From positions 186,001 to 250,000 of the forward strand of contig CAIJRD010000011.1 of NCBI GenBank assembly GCA_903822975.1: a stretch of DNA of 64,000 bases. Direction: 5' to 3'. The stretch comes from an uncultured Sinobacteraceae bacterium. GTDB taxonomy: Bacteria > Pseudomonadota > Gammaproteobacteria > Nevskiales > Nevskiaceae. The notes beneath the pieces were generated by a model. The model ran no database searches and was not told the DNA's origin. It saw only the letters and a program-made list of their open reading frames with translations. A program made the position numbers and the translations under genes. Shown here in pieces: positions 18,544 through 28,389 of this stretch (its first letter is position 1; each line of letters begins with the position of its first letter).

Positions 18544-19098
18544 ATGACCGCTTCGGCAAAAGTTCTGATCCCGATCGCCCACGGCTCCGAAAGCCTGGAA
18601 ACCGTCGCCTTACTGAATGTGCTGCGCCGCGCCGAACTCGATGTGACCTTGGCCAGCATCGAGCCAGAGCTGGTGATCAACGGCACGCGTGCCGTGAAGC
18701 TGGTCGCCGATCGTCGCTTCTTCGATGTTCGCGACGAGAAATTCGAAATGATCGTGCTGCCGGGCGGTGAAAAAGGCGCGGCCGCACTGAACCGTCATGC
18801 GCCGCTGATCGAACGGCTGGAAATGCAGAACGATCGCGGCAAATGGCTCGCAGCGATTTGCGCTGCGCCGGCGCTGGTTCTGGCGGCTCATCACCTGCTC
18901 GATCGACGCAAGGCCACGTGCTATCCGGCCTTCAAGGCGCAGCTGCCGAACTGGGTCGACCAGGCCGTCGTGCAGGATGCGCATGTCGTCACCAGCCAGG
19001 GACCCAACACGGCCATCGCATTTGCCTTGCATCTGGTGGACGTGTTGGCCGGAGCGGCACTTCGCAGGCAGGTAGCCACTGCGTTACTGGCAAGTTGA
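18544..19098 (+). CDS. yajL: DJ-1/PfpI (ThiJ) family protein, YajL-like
   Basis: The 184-aa protein has the family nucleophile elbow AAICAAPA with Cys106, the same number as in human DJ-1, and the preceding VLPGGEKGA loop. The acid partner Glu is in HGSESLETV (about residue 16). YajL/DJ-1 proteins act as oxidation-sensitive chaperones or glyoxalase/deglycase-like enzymes; the exact activity is debated. The start ATG has gcaggag upstream. An in-frame extension to 18460 lacks support. It is divergent from icd and monocistronic. The neighbouring grxD and sodB are also redox-stress genes. Confidence 0.88.
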   Translation: MTASAKVLIPIAHGSESLETVALLNVLRRAELDVTLASIEPELVINGTRAVKLVADRRFFDVRDEKFEMIVLPGGEKGAAALNRHAPLIERLEMQNDRGKWLAAICAAPALVLAAHHLLDRRKATCYPAFKAQLPNWVDQAVVQDAHVVTSQGPNTAIAFALHLVDVLAGAALRRQVATALLAS

Positions 19099-19116
19099 CG
19101 CTCCGCGCACGCCCAT

Positions 19117-19147
19117 AAAAAAAGCCCGCTGCAAGCGGGCTTTTTTG
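19117..19147. terminator. Bidirectional intrinsic terminator between yajL and grxD
   Basis: An 8-bp perfect stem (agcccgct / agcgggct) with loop gca is flanked by seven A and six T. It serves the convergent genes on both strands. Confidence 0.93.
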
Positions 19148-19163
19148 TGCCGCGAGGGAAGCG

Positions 19164-19499
19164 TTAGGCCGCCTGCTTTTTGCCGACCGCTTCTTCCAGC
19201 ATTTTCTTCAACTCGCCGGATTGGTGCAGATCCAGCGTGATGTCGCAGCCGCCGACCAGTTCGCCCTTCACGTACAGCTGCGGGAACGTTGGCCAGTTGG
19301 CGTACTTCGGCAATGTGCGGTAGACCTCTTCGTCTTCGTAAATATTGACGAAGGCGTACTCAACGCCGCAGGCATTCAAGGCCTGTGTGGCACGCGACGA
19401 GAAACCGCACTGCGGGAAATCCGGGGTTCCCTTCATGAAAATGATGATGGGATTCTGGGTCACCAGCTGCTTGATGCGTTCGAGAGTATCCATATCCAT
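19164..19499 (-). CDS. grxD: Monothiol glutaredoxin (Grx4 type)
   Basis: The 111-aa protein has the CGFS active site at Cys31 (PQCGFSSRA). The glutathione-contacting WPTFPQLYV and the [11 protein letters not shown]-terminal loop are also present. Such proteins bind a 2Fe-2S cluster with glutathione and hand it to apo-proteins with BolA partners, in the cytoplasm. Two ATG codons (19499 and 19493) are possible starts and neither has a strong ribosome site. It is divergent from sodB 215 bases away. It is essential in many proteobacteria. Confidence 0.95.
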   Translation of the reverse strand: MDMDTLERIKQLVTQNPIIIFMKGTPDFPQCGFSSRATQALNACGVEYAFVNIYEDEEVYRTLPKYANWPTFPQLYVKGELVGGCDITLDLHQSGELKKMLEEAVGKKQAA

Positions 19500-19714
19500 A
19501 TCAAAGTTCGAACGGGTGGGACTTAAGTTTACCACTGTCGTGCGCGCGTCACAGCATGGCAATGAATTTCCCTGCGATTTGCCGGTCGAAACCGGACCCG
19601 CATCGCTTACGCCAGCGCCTGTGGGCGGCGCTGCGGTTTCTATTGAATTTGCGCGGCGCCTGCCCTAAGGTGCTTCCCGACAACACGAACAAGTCTGCTC
19701 TGGAGATTGACCAA

Positions 19715-20290
19715 ATGGCTTTCACCCTTCCCGAACTGCCCTACGCCCGCGAGGCGCTGGAACCCCATATGTCGCGCGAGACACTGGAGTTCCATTACGG
19801 CAAGCACCACAAGACCTACGTCGATACGGCGAACAAGCTGATCGTCGGCACCGAATTCGAAAACGCCTCACTGGAAGATGCGGTCAAGAAAGCCTCGGGC
19901 AAGCTGTTCAACAATGTCGGCCAGATCTGGAACCATAATTTCTTCTGGAACAGCCTGACGCCGAAGTCCGCTGCTCCGGGCAAAAAAATCGCCGATGCCT
20001 TGGTCAAAAATTTCGGCGGCATTGACGATTTCAAGAAGCTCTTCACCGAAACCGCGATCGGCACCTTCGGTTCGGGCTGGGCCTGGCTGGTGAAGAAGCC
20101 GGATGGCTCGCTGGCCGTTATCAGCACGTCGAACGCGGCCACGCCGCTGACAACTGCGGACACGCCGCTGTTGACCTGCGACGTCTGGGAGCATGCGTAC
20201 TACATCGACTATCGCAATTCCCGCCCGAACTACCTGGAGCACTACTGGAGCCTGGTGAACTGGGAATTCGCCGAGAAAAATCTGGCGTAA
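19715..20290 (+). CDS. sodB: Superoxide dismutase, Fe type
   Basis: The 191-aa protein begins with the Fe-SOD pattern [20 protein letters not shown]. Metal ligands are visible: the His in [13 protein letters not shown], the His in [10 protein letters not shown], and the Asp and His in [23 protein letters not shown] is also typical. It disproportionates superoxide in the cytoplasm. The start has tggag upstream; an extended frame to 19556 lacks a plausible signal. Fe rather than Mn is suggested by the family pattern, not proven. It is followed by two hairpins, the second a terminator. Confidence 0.95.
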   Translation: MAFTLPELPYAREALEPHMSRETLEFHYGKHHKTYVDTANKLIVGTEFENASLEDAVKKASGKLFNNVGQIWNHNFFWNSLTPKSAAPGKKIADALVKNFGGIDDFKKLFTETAIGTFGSGWAWLVKKPDGSLAVISTSNAATPLTTADTPLLTCDVWEHAYYIDYRNSRPNYLEHYWSLVNWEFAEKNLA

Positions 20291-20313
20291 TATTCCAGCA
20301 CGCTGGAACATTC

Positions 20314-20343
20314 GGGCCGCCTGCGGGCGGCCCTATTATTTTT
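20314..20343 (+). terminator. Intrinsic terminator of sodB
   Basis: An 8-bp stem gggccgcc / ggcggccc with loop tgcg is followed by a T-rich tract. A smaller hairpin (ttccagc-ac-gctggaa, 20293-20308) directly precedes it. The tract ends 13 bases before the argF start, so argF needs its own promoter or depends on read-through. Confidence 0.85.
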
Positions 20344-20356
20344 GGGAGACGACGCG

Positions 20357-21250
20357 GTGGTCCGTCATTTTCTGACGCTCGGGGCATTGAATCCTGGCGA
20401 GGCGCGCGGCATCGTGGCGCGCGCAATGGCGCTCAAGCGCGCGCACGATCTCAGCCACCGGCCGCTGGTGGGCCGCACGCTGGCGATGATCTTCGCCAAG
20501 AGTTCAACACGTACCCGCGTCTCCTTCGAAGTCGGTATGGCCAAGCTCGGCGGCCATGCCTTGATGTTGACGACCGCGCAGACCCAACTCGGTCGCGAGG
20601 AAGCGGTGGCGGATACGGCCAAGGTGCTGTCGCGCATGTGCGACGCCATCATGATCCGCAACGACTCGCAGGCGGATCAGGAAGAGCTGGCGCGGCATTC
20701 GCGCGTGCCGGTAATCAACGGCCTGTCGGAACGTCACCATCCCTGCCAGTTGCTGGCCGACATGCAAACCTGGTTCGAGACCAGCGGTGATCCGGCCGGC
20801 AAAGTCGCAGCCTGGATTGGCGATGGCAACAACGTCTGTGCGTCCTGGATCGAGGCGTCGCGGTTGTTCGGTTTCGATCTGCGCATCGCAGCACCTGCGG
20901 AGTATCGTCCTTCCGCCGAAGAGCTCGCGCTCGGCGAGGGTGCGGCGCGCTTGGTCGATACACCCGCCGCCGCGGTCGACGGCGCCGATGTCGTGGTCAC
21001 CGATTGCTGGACCAGCATGGGCCGCGAATCCGAGCAGGCCCAGCGCATTCGTATTCTGGCGCCCTACCAGGTCGACGCGGCACTGATGCGCCGTGCCGCG
21101 CCGAAGGCGCTGTTCATGCATTGCCTGCCGGCCCATCGTGGCGAGGAAGTCACCGCCGAGGTCATCGACGGCCCGCACAGCGTGGTCTGGGACGAGGCCG
21201 AGAATCGCCTGTGGGCGCAGATGGCCTTACTCGAATTCCTGCTGCTGTGA
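20357..21250 (+). CDS. argF: Ornithine carbamoyltransferase
   Basis: The product is 297 aa from a GTG start, which has gggag at good spacing; a TTG at 20342 is less likely. Signature motifs are the carbamoyl-phosphate loop SSTRTRVSFE, HHPCQLLADM and HCLPAHRGEEV with the catalytic Cys. It makes citrulline from ornithine and carbamoyl phosphate in arginine synthesis (cytoplasmic trimer). nadC starts eight bases after its stop and is probably co-transcribed. No other arg gene is in the window. Confidence 0.95.
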   Translation: MVRHFLTLGALNPGEARGIVARAMALKRAHDLSHRPLVGRTLAMIFAKSSTRTRVSFEVGMAKLGGHALMLTTAQTQLGREEAVADTAKVLSRMCDAIMIRNDSQADQEELARHSRVPVINGLSERHHPCQLLADMQTWFETSGDPAGKVAAWIGDGNNVCASWIEASRLFGFDLRIAAPAEYRPSAEELALGEGAARLVDTPAAAVDGADVVVTDCWTSMGRESEQAQRIRILAPYQVDAALMRRAAPKALFMHCLPAHRGEEVTAEVIDGPHSVVWDEAENRLWAQMALLEFLLL

Positions 21251-21257
21251 TTGGTCG

Positions 21258-22118
21258 ATGATGAAGCTGCCTGCCGTACCAACCGATCTCGAACTGACGG
21301 TTACTCGCGCACTCGACGAGGACATCGGCAGCGGCGATGTCACTGCCCGCCTGGTGCCCGCCGACAAGCTTGCACGGGGCTATGTGATCGCACGCGAGCC
21401 CGCAGTGATCTGCGGACGCCCATGGGTCGATTCGGTATTCGCGCGCCTGAGCCCTGCGATCGAACTGCATTGGCTGATCGACGAAGGAAGCCGCGTCGAG
21501 GCCGATCAACGCGTGTTCGAACTGCGCGGCCCAGCGCGCGCACTGCTGACCGGCGAGCGCACCGCGCTCAATTTTCTGCAATCGCTGTCCGGCACTGCCA
21601 CCGCCACACGGCGCTACGTCGATCTGATCGCGGGCACCGGCTGCGCAATCGTCGACACGCGCAAGACCTTGCCGGGACTGCGCAATGCGCAGAAGTACGC
21701 CGTCGTCTGCGGCGGCGGCGTCAATCACCGGATCGGGCTATACGATGGCATCCTGATCAAGGAAAACCATATCGCGGCCGCTGGCGGCATTCGTCCGGCG
21801 ATCGCGAACGCGCGTGCGCTCGAAGCCGGCGTATGGCTGATGACGGAGGCCGAAAATCTCGATGAAGCGCGGGCCGCTCTCGAAGCCGATGTCGACCTGC
21901 TGCTGGTCGACGACTTCGCCCTGCCCGAGTTGCGCGAAGCCGTGCAGCTCACGCGCACGCACCGCGCGGCCGGCGGAAAAACCTTGATCGAGTATTCCGG
22001 CAGCGCCAATCTCGAGAATATTCGTAGCCTCGCCGAGACCGGTGTCGACCGCATCTCAGTCGGCGCAATCACCAAGCACGTTCGCGCGATCGACCTTTCG
22101 ATGCGGCTGTCTGCCTGA
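21258..22118 (+). CDS. nadC: Nicotinate-nucleotide pyrophosphorylase (carboxylating), QPRTase
   Basis: The 286-aa enzyme has the QPRTase motifs DEDIGSGDVTA, ERTALNFLQSLSGTAT, VDTRKTLPGLRNAQKYAV (PRPP and quinolinate binding), LIKENHIAA and the final SANLENIRSLAETGVDRISVG. It converts quinolinate and PRPP to nicotinate mononucleotide in de novo NAD synthesis. Tandem ATG codons at 21258 and 21261 follow the argF stop closely, with little ribosome site, so translation is probably coupled to argF. After its stop the composition drops sharply in GC. Confidence 0.95.
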   Translation: MMKLPAVPTDLELTVTRALDEDIGSGDVTARLVPADKLARGYVIAREPAVICGRPWVDSVFARLSPAIELHWLIDEGSRVEADQRVFELRGPARALLTGERTALNFLQSLSGTATATRRYVDLIAGTGCAIVDTRKTLPGLRNAQKYAVVCGGGVNHRIGLYDGILIKENHIAAAGGIRPAIANARALEAGVWLMTEAENLDEARAALEADVDLLLVDDFALPELREAVQLTRTHRAAGGKTLIEYSGSANLENIRSLAETGVDRISVGAITKHVRAIDLSMRLSA

Positions 22119-22430
22119 GGCGTATGTAGAAGTCCAAACCAGGCGCCATGCTGCACCACCCACATTAGTGGAGATACCAGTCAGTTTTTGGGTTGATCTG
22201 CTGTCATCGACCTTGTTATCTGGCGAGTTACAAATCTAATTAATCAGCGAGGAACGAGATTTCAATTGACGTAAACATTCGATTATAGTCGAGTAGACTT
22301 AGTAGCAATCCCAAGAGACTTCTGGCCGCACGGAGAACAATCTGTGATTTGCGAAGATTGTCATGACTATCGATCATTATCATCAGGCGACGACCCTCAC
22401 TGCGCATCCCGTCGAATTACTGATAGTTAA
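22119..22430. other. AT-richer gene-free spacer before the FkbM gene
   Basis: About 310 bases have clearly lower GC than the surroundings. No RNA structure or reliable promoter pair was found, though several A/T-rich stretches such as gattatagtcgag around 22281 could serve as -10 elements. Confidence 0.5.
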
Positions 22431-23198
22431 ATGACGATTCCAAAAAAGATCGGCCAAGCTGCGTTTCAGTGGTTGGGTCTCGGCGTGACTCACTACGACA
22501 CCCTGGTTGCACTCAAGGAGTACAAGAATAGTCTCGATCTTGTACTTGCCATGCAGAGGGGCGACCTATCCAGAGTCCCGATGATGATGGGACAATCGAA
22601 ATCCCAATTGAAGCAAGACTTTTTTGCGCTAACCGAATCGGGTTTCAAGCGCAATGGCTACTTCGTTGAATTTGGCGCGACAGATGGTGTGCAACTGAGC
22701 AACTCGTACCTGCTGGAAAAGGAATACGGTTGGTCCGGTATTCTGGCCGAACCGGCACGCTGTTGGCATCAGGCACTGCGAGCCAATCGAAATAGTTGGA
22801 TAGAGACAAATTGTGTTTGGCGCGATTCTGATTCAGTTGTTAAATTCAACGAAGTCGATGACGCCGCTCTATCAACTATTGCAGCATTCAAGGACGCCGA
22901 TGGCCATAGTCGCCACGAGACCGCGTGCTATGAGGTTAAGACAATATCCCTTAACGATCTACTCGCCAAGTACGACGCACCACGCGAGATCGATTACCTT
23001 TCTATCGACACAGAGGGTAGCGAATTCGAAATACTCAGGAATTTTGATTTTACGCGACACCGATTCAAGGTCATAACCTGCGAACACAACTTCACTCCAA
23101 TGCGCGAGAATTTGTTTGAATTGCTAAGTGAAAACGGTTACGTGCGCAAACATATTGAGTTGTCGCGATGGGACGACTGGTACGTCCATCAAGACTAA
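22431..23198 (+). CDS. FkbM-family SAM-dependent methyltransferase
   Basis: The 255-aa protein has the FkbM family core: NGYFVEFGATDGVQLSNSY is the SAM-binding motif I region (about residue 75), followed by GWSGILAEP. IDYLSIDTEGSEFEIL (about residue 185) is the second signature. Members O-methylate sugars or natural products, often in surface polysaccharide loci; the substrate here is unknown. The GC content and codon use are lower than in flanking housekeeping genes, suggesting acquisition by transfer. There is no partner glycan gene adjacent. The ribosome site before the ATG is weak. Confidence 0.85.
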   Translation: MTIPKKIGQAAFQWLGLGVTHYDTLVALKEYKNSLDLVLAMQRGDLSRVPMMMGQSKSQLKQDFFALTESGFKRNGYFVEFGATDGVQLSNSYLLEKEYGWSGILAEPARCWHQALRANRNSWIETNCVWRDSDSVVKFNEVDDAALSTIAAFKDADGHSRHETACYEVKTISLNDLLAKYDAPREIDYLSIDTEGSEFEILRNFDFTRHRFKVITCEHNFTPMRENLFELLSENGYVRKHIELSRWDDWYVHQD

Positions 23199-23396
23199 AA
23201 CGATAGATGTATTTGCCGGCCCAAAAACTGCTCATTAATTTTTAGCTTGAGGCGGCAACTTGGAGCGCAGCGACATTTTCGGTTACCGCCGCCAGATTGG
23301 TACCGAATAAGGCATGTGGCAAAGATTTTCATTTGCTCTCGCTCAAGATCTAACACATTCAAGACGACTCAAGCGCCTCCAAGCACGCATGCTACG

Positions 23397-24215
23397 TCAC
23401 TTATAACCAACTCCCTTTTTTTTGAGCCGGCTACGCGACGCGAGAAAATCGAGCACGCGACGATTGAACGCGCCCGGAATCTCCAGCGGTACCGCGTGAT
23501 GTGCGCCGGCGAACACTTCCAGCTGCGCATTCGGTAGCGCGGCGGCGAAGGCTTCGGCATCGCTGACCGGAAAGTAGTCGTGCTCGGCGGCGATCACCAA
23601 CACCGGCATCGTCAGTGTTGCCAGTCTCGAGGTCACCGTCCAGCCCAGCAGATTGCGGATGGTGTCGAGATAGACGGTGCGGTCATTGATATCGCCGCGC
23701 CGCACCGCACGCTCGCGCAGCCGCACCTGTTCACGCTCGGTGCCGGGGAACAATTTGCGCGCTACGGCCTTGGCCAGCCGCTGCGGTCCGAACACGCCCA
23801 TCATCGCGTAGCGATACGCGAACAGCATGCGTTTGCCCAGTGTGTTGGTTTCGAAGCTTGGCAAGGTATCGGCCAACACCAGTCTGCGAATGCGCTCGGG
23901 CCGGTCCAGCGCCATCTGCAACGCGACCGCCCCGCCCATCGAGTGGCCGATCAGGTGGAATCGCCGCACTTTCAGCGTTTCCAGCAAGCCCCAGATGTCG
24001 TCGGCGAACTGCGCCACGCTGTACTCACCGCTGCGGCCGCTGGCGCCAAAGCCACGCAGATCCGGCGCGATGACGCGATAGCGGCGCGAGAACGGCGTGC
24101 GCTGCGACTCCCAGTCTTCATGACTGGCGCCGAGTCCGTGCAACATCACCACGGGCACGCCGCTGCCGATGTCGTCGAAGTACAGATCGACGCCATTGAT
24201 TTCGGCGTAGGCCAT
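23397..24215 (-). CDS. Alpha/beta-hydrolase fold protein
   Basis: The 272-aa protein has the nucleophile elbow GHSMGG (Ser near residue 92), an oxyanion-loop HGLGAS, an acid Asp in AAEHDYFP (near 214) and a catalytic His in AGAHHAVPLE (near 242). The spacing fits esterase, lactonase or dehalogenase-like hydrolases, and a substrate cannot be assigned. It begins 12 bases downstream of sppA on the same strand and is probably in its operon. A lysine-rich tail ends the protein. Confidence 0.85.
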   Translation of the reverse strand: MAYAEINGVDLYFDDIGSGVPVVMLHGLGASHEDWESQRTPFSRRYRVIAPDLRGFGASGRSGEYSVAQFADDIWGLLETLKVRRFHLIGHSMGGAVALQMALDRPERIRRLVLADTLPSFETNTLGKRMLFAYRYAMMGVFGPQRLAKAVARKLFPGTEREQVRLRERAVRRGDINDRTVYLDTIRNLLGWTVTSRLATLTMPVLVIAAEHDYFPVSDAEAFAAALPNAQLEVFAGAHHAVPLEIPGAFNRRVLDFLASRSRLKKKGVGYK

Positions 24216-24227
24216 GTCCGGCGAGGC

Positions 24228-26084
24228 TTAGCGTGCGCGCGACGGCGTGCTGGGCTCGCAGAAGCAGTACGCGTACTCGCCGTGGGGATCGTTGAGGTGA
24301 CGCAGCGCCTGCGTCAGCACGTCGGCTTCCGACTGCGCCGCCACAGGCAACAGCGTCTTCAGCATGCGCGAGCTGAACTCGGATTGGCTAAGGAACTTGC
24401 CGAACACCTGCTTGAACCAATCGCGATCGGGCATGAATTCGTAGACGTCGTAGGTATCCGGCTGCAGTTCGGCAAGCTTGGCCACGGCTGCCTGCGCCTC
24501 TTCGAAGCCGCCGATCTCGTCGACCAGGCCGAGCCCCTTTGCAGCAGCGCCACTCCAGACGCGCCCACGGGCGATGTCCTGCACCTTCTCCAGCGGCAGG
24601 TTACGCGCCTTCGCAACGCCTTCGGTGAATTCGCGGTAACCCTTCTCGATCTGCGACTGCACGATGATGCGCACGTCCGGCGACAGCGGACGATCCAGGC
24701 GGAAAGCCCCCGACAGCGGCGTGGTGCCGACGCCATCGGTATGGATGCCGAGCTTGGCGAGCGGCTGATCGATGGTCGGCACCAGACCGAAGATGCCGAT
24801 CGAACCGGTGATGGTCGAAGGCTCGGCGAAGATCTTGTCGGCTTCCATCGAGATCCAGTAACCGCCGGAGGCAGCAAGTGTCGACATCGACACCACCACC
24901 GGCTTGCCATCCTTCTGCAGTGCCTGCACCGCGCGGCGGATCTTCTCTGAGGCGAACACGCTGCCGCCCGGCGAATTCACGCGCAGCAATACCGCTTCGA
25001 CCGTATCGTCGCGACGCGCGCGGTCGAGCAGGTCGGTGATGGTGTCGCCGCCGGCCGTGGTGTCGTCGCTTTCGCCATCGACGATTTCACCCTGCACCAC
25101 GACCAGACCGATCTTGTGCGCGGACGATTTGCGGTGCGCCTCGTGCTTCACCGCGCGCAGGTAGCTGCCGTAATCGATCTGACGGAAGCTGCCCTTGTCC
25201 TTGTCGTAGCCGACCTTGTCGGCGATGCGCTTGCGGAAGTCCGCCTGCGTTTCGACGCGCGTCACCAGTTTGCTGTCGAGCGCCAGCTTGGCGGCGTCGC
25301 CCTGATCCTGCGACAGACCGGCAGCGAATCCGCGCGCATACGTGTCGGCCGAATTCGGCGGCAGTTTGCGCGCCTCGCTCACGCCGCTGTTGTAAGTGCT
25401 CCAGAGGTCGGACAGCCAGGCCTGATTGGCCAGCTTGGCATCCGGCGACATGTCGTTGCGCAGGAACGGCTCGACCGCCGACTTGAACTCGCCGACGCGG
25501 AACACGTTGACCTGCACGCCGAGCTTGTCGAGCGCGTCCTTGAAATAGTTGGTGTAGCTGCTGAATCCTTCGAGCGTCACCGAGCCCATCGGATCGAGCG
25601 AAATCTCGTCCGCCTGTGCGGCGAGGAAGTACTGGCTTTGATCGAAGGATTCGCCGAATGCATAGATCGGCTTGCCGGCGGCGCGGAATTTCTTCATCGC
25701 GGCGGCCACTTCCTGCAGCTGCGGCAGCCCGGCGCCTTGCAGGTCGTCGAGCTTGATCACGACGAACGGAATGCGCGCGTCCATCCGTGCGGCGTCGAGC
25801 GCATCGGTGAGATCGCGCACGCGCGTCTGGCTGGGTCGCTCGCTCCCGAGTTCACGCAGGAAGCCGCGACTGCTGGTGTCGTTCTGGTCGACCAGCGCGC
25901 CGGTGGGGATCAGCGTCAGCGGCTCATTCTTCTCGACATTGACGGAAGGTCCGCCGCGCAGCGCCGTCCATAGCGCGAACAACAGCAACAATACGCTGAC
26001 CACAATGATGAGCCGGTACAGGCCCAGCAGCGCACGCCAGATCCAGCTGAAGAAACGCACAAACACAGACCGAGACTCGCTCAT
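24228..26084 (-). CDS. sppA: Signal peptide peptidase SppA, 67K (double-domain) type
   Basis: The 618-aa protein has an N-terminal membrane anchor (IIVVSVLLLLFALWTAL, about residues 25-42) and two tandem ClpP-like domains. The general-base Lys is in GEFKSAVEPFLRNDMS, equivalent to E. coli Lys209. The nucleophilic Ser is in AASGGYWISMEADKI, equivalent to Ser409. It degrades cleaved signal peptides at the inner membrane with the active site facing the periplasm. Its length matches the E. coli long form rather than the short Bacillus form. The hydrolase gene follows in the same direction. Confidence 0.95.
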   Translation of the reverse strand: MSESRSVFVRFFSWIWRALLGLYRLIIVVSVLLLLFALWTALRGGPSVNVEKNEPLTLIPTGALVDQNDTSSRGFLRELGSERPSQTRVRDLTDALDAARMDARIPFVVIKLDDLQGAGLPQLQEVAAAMKKFRAAGKPIYAFGESFDQSQYFLAAQADEISLDPMGSVTLEGFSSYTNYFKDALDKLGVQVNVFRVGEFKSAVEPFLRNDMSPDAKLANQAWLSDLWSTYNSGVSEARKLPPNSADTYARGFAAGLSQDQGDAAKLALDSKLVTRVETQADFRKRIADKVGYDKDKGSFRQIDYGSYLRAVKHEAHRKSSAHKIGLVVVQGEIVDGESDDTTAGGDTITDLLDRARRDDTVEAVLLRVNSPGGSVFASEKIRRAVQALQKDGKPVVVSMSTLAASGGYWISMEADKIFAEPSTITGSIGIFGLVPTIDQPLAKLGIHTDGVGTTPLSGAFRLDRPLSPDVRIIVQSQIEKGYREFTEGVAKARNLPLEKVQDIARGRVWSGAAAKGLGLVDEIGGFEEAQAAVAKLAELQPDTYDVYEFMPDRDWFKQVFGKFLSQSEFSSRMLKTLLPVAAQSEADVLTQALRHLNDPHGEYAYCFCEPSTPSRAR

Positions 26085-26542
26085 GGGTGTCGAACTTGAT
26101 TGGAGTGAAAGAAAATGGGGGGATCGCCGCGCGGCTCGATCTTCGGGAATTATTGCACGCCGTACTTACAACTCGGCGTCGCGCCAGGCTTCTGGCCGCT
26201 TGGCGCTATGGCCACGGATTCGATTTTGCAGGGACCCAGCGCGATCGACCGCGACCGCTGCGCGCTTGCAACCGGGCCGGGAAGGATGGCGATGCCCGAT
26301 TCTGCCAGGGCGGCAGAATGGCCTTGCGAGGCGCCCGAGCGGCGCCGCATCCTGGACTGCACGGATGCGGGCAATGATAGTGACTCGCTATACACCGAAT
26401 AATAAATTTTGTCTGGAAGTATTGTGTTGGTGCCGCGTACCATGCCGCTTCGCATCGGAACGGTGGTTTGATCCGATCCGCAGGTTCAAGTTCAATGGCC
26501 GTCCCCTGGCCCTTCGTTAAACCACAGTCTTTAGGAGGATTC
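26085..26542. other. Intergenic region between sppA and the peroxiredoxin gene
   Basis: These 458 bases hold no convincing gene. The leftward part should contain the sppA promoter. The rightward part contains the OxyR-like site at 26377 and a TATTGT -10-like box at 26420-26425. Confidence 0.6.
26377..26413 (+). promoter_or_regulatory. OxyR-type binding site upstream of prx-trxB
   Basis: ATAG-N7-CTAT-N7-ATAA-N7 matches the OxyR tetranucleotide pattern in 11 of the first 12 key bases; the fourth tetranucleotide (TGTC) is poor. A TATTGT -10-like box lies 7 bases past it, consistent with OxyR contacting the -35 region. The genes downstream are classical OxyR targets. Confidence 0.6.
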
Positions 26543-27148
26543 ATGAGCATTCTCGTCGCCCGCCCCGCTCCCGATTTCACCGCCGCCGCCGTTCTCGGCG
26601 ATGGCTCGATCACCGAAAACTTCAAGCTTTCCGACTACCGCGGCAAGAAGTACGTCGTGCTGTTCTTTTGGCCGCTCGACTTCACATTTGTTTGCCCGTC
26701 GGAAATCATCGCCCACAACAACCGCATCAAGCAGTTCGAAGAGCGCGGCGTGCAGCTGATCGGCGTGTCGATCGACAGCCAGTTCACCCACTTCGCCTGG
26801 CGCGCGACGCCGGTCGAAAAAGGCGGCATCGGCGAAGTGAAGTTCCCGATGGTGGCCGACGTTACCCACAGCATCGCCCAGGCCTACGGCATCGAAGCCC
26901 CCGGCGCCGGCGTTGCGCTGCGTGCGTCCTTCCTGATCGACAAGAACGGCGTCGTTCAGCATCAGGTGGTCAACAACCTGCCGCTGGGTCGCGAAGTCGA
27001 TGAGATGCTGCGCCTGGTCGATGCGCTGCAGTTCACCGAAGAACACGGCGAAGTCTGCCCGGCCGGCTGGAAGAAGGGCGACGAAGGCATGAAGGCCGAC
27101 GCCAAGGGCGTGGCCACCTACCTCGCCAAGCACGCTGCCACGCTGTAA
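26543..27148 (+). CDS. Typical 2-Cys peroxiredoxin (AhpC/Prx1 class)
   Basis: The 201-aa protein has peroxidatic Cys51 in FTFVCPSE and resolving Cys172 in GEVCPAGWKKG. Thr and Arg partners are in the usual positions, and the C-terminal arm is long, as in Prx1-type decamers. It reduces H2O2 and alkyl peroxides using thioredoxin or AhpF-type reductant. The strong aggagg site sets the start; an in-frame extension to 26468 lacks one. trxB follows 108 bases downstream, providing the reductant pathway. No ahpF is present here. Confidence 0.93.
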   Translation: MSILVARPAPDFTAAAVLGDGSITENFKLSDYRGKKYVVLFFWPLDFTFVCPSEIIAHNNRIKQFEERGVQLIGVSIDSQFTHFAWRATPVEKGGIGEVKFPMVADVTHSIAQAYGIEAPGAGVALRASFLIDKNGVVQHQVVNNLPLGREVDEMLRLVDALQFTEEHGEVCPAGWKKGDEGMKADAKGVATYLAKHAATL

Positions 27149-27187
27149 CAGTGAATCGCGGTTCCGCTACTCCGTGAGTAGCAGCCG

Positions 27188-27211
27188 ATGGGGCCGGTGA
27201 TCCGGCCCCAT
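27188..27211 (+). other. 10-bp perfect hairpin between prx and trxB
   Basis: atggggccgg / ccggccccat with loop tgat has no following T run. It may stabilise the prx end of a joint transcript or act as a weak attenuator. Confidence 0.6.
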
Positions 27212-27238
27212 TCGGTTCGGCATCAAACCTTTTAGTAA

Positions 27239-28240
<1,002 letters not shown>

Positions 28241-28270
28241 GGCGCGCAAAACGCAGCCGCCCAGCGTACA

Positions 28271-28300
28271 GAAGCCCGCCACCCGGCGGGCTTCTTATTT
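28271..28300 (+). terminator. Intrinsic terminator of trxB
   Basis: A 10-bp perfect stem (gaagcccgcc / ggcgggcttc) with loop accc is followed by ttattt. Confidence 0.9.
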
Positions 28301-28389
28301 GCGCAGGCCGCGATTGTCAAGGATTGCCATCGGGGCTCGCGCGCGGCAAGCTTGGGTTGCCGCCGAGACACTCAAGGGAGAGGGCTGCA

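Noticed and set aside
23580..24950. Long open frame (456 codons) on the plus strand opposite the hydrolase and sppA
   Set aside because: It spans two unambiguous minus-strand genes and their junction, which a real gene would not do without domains.
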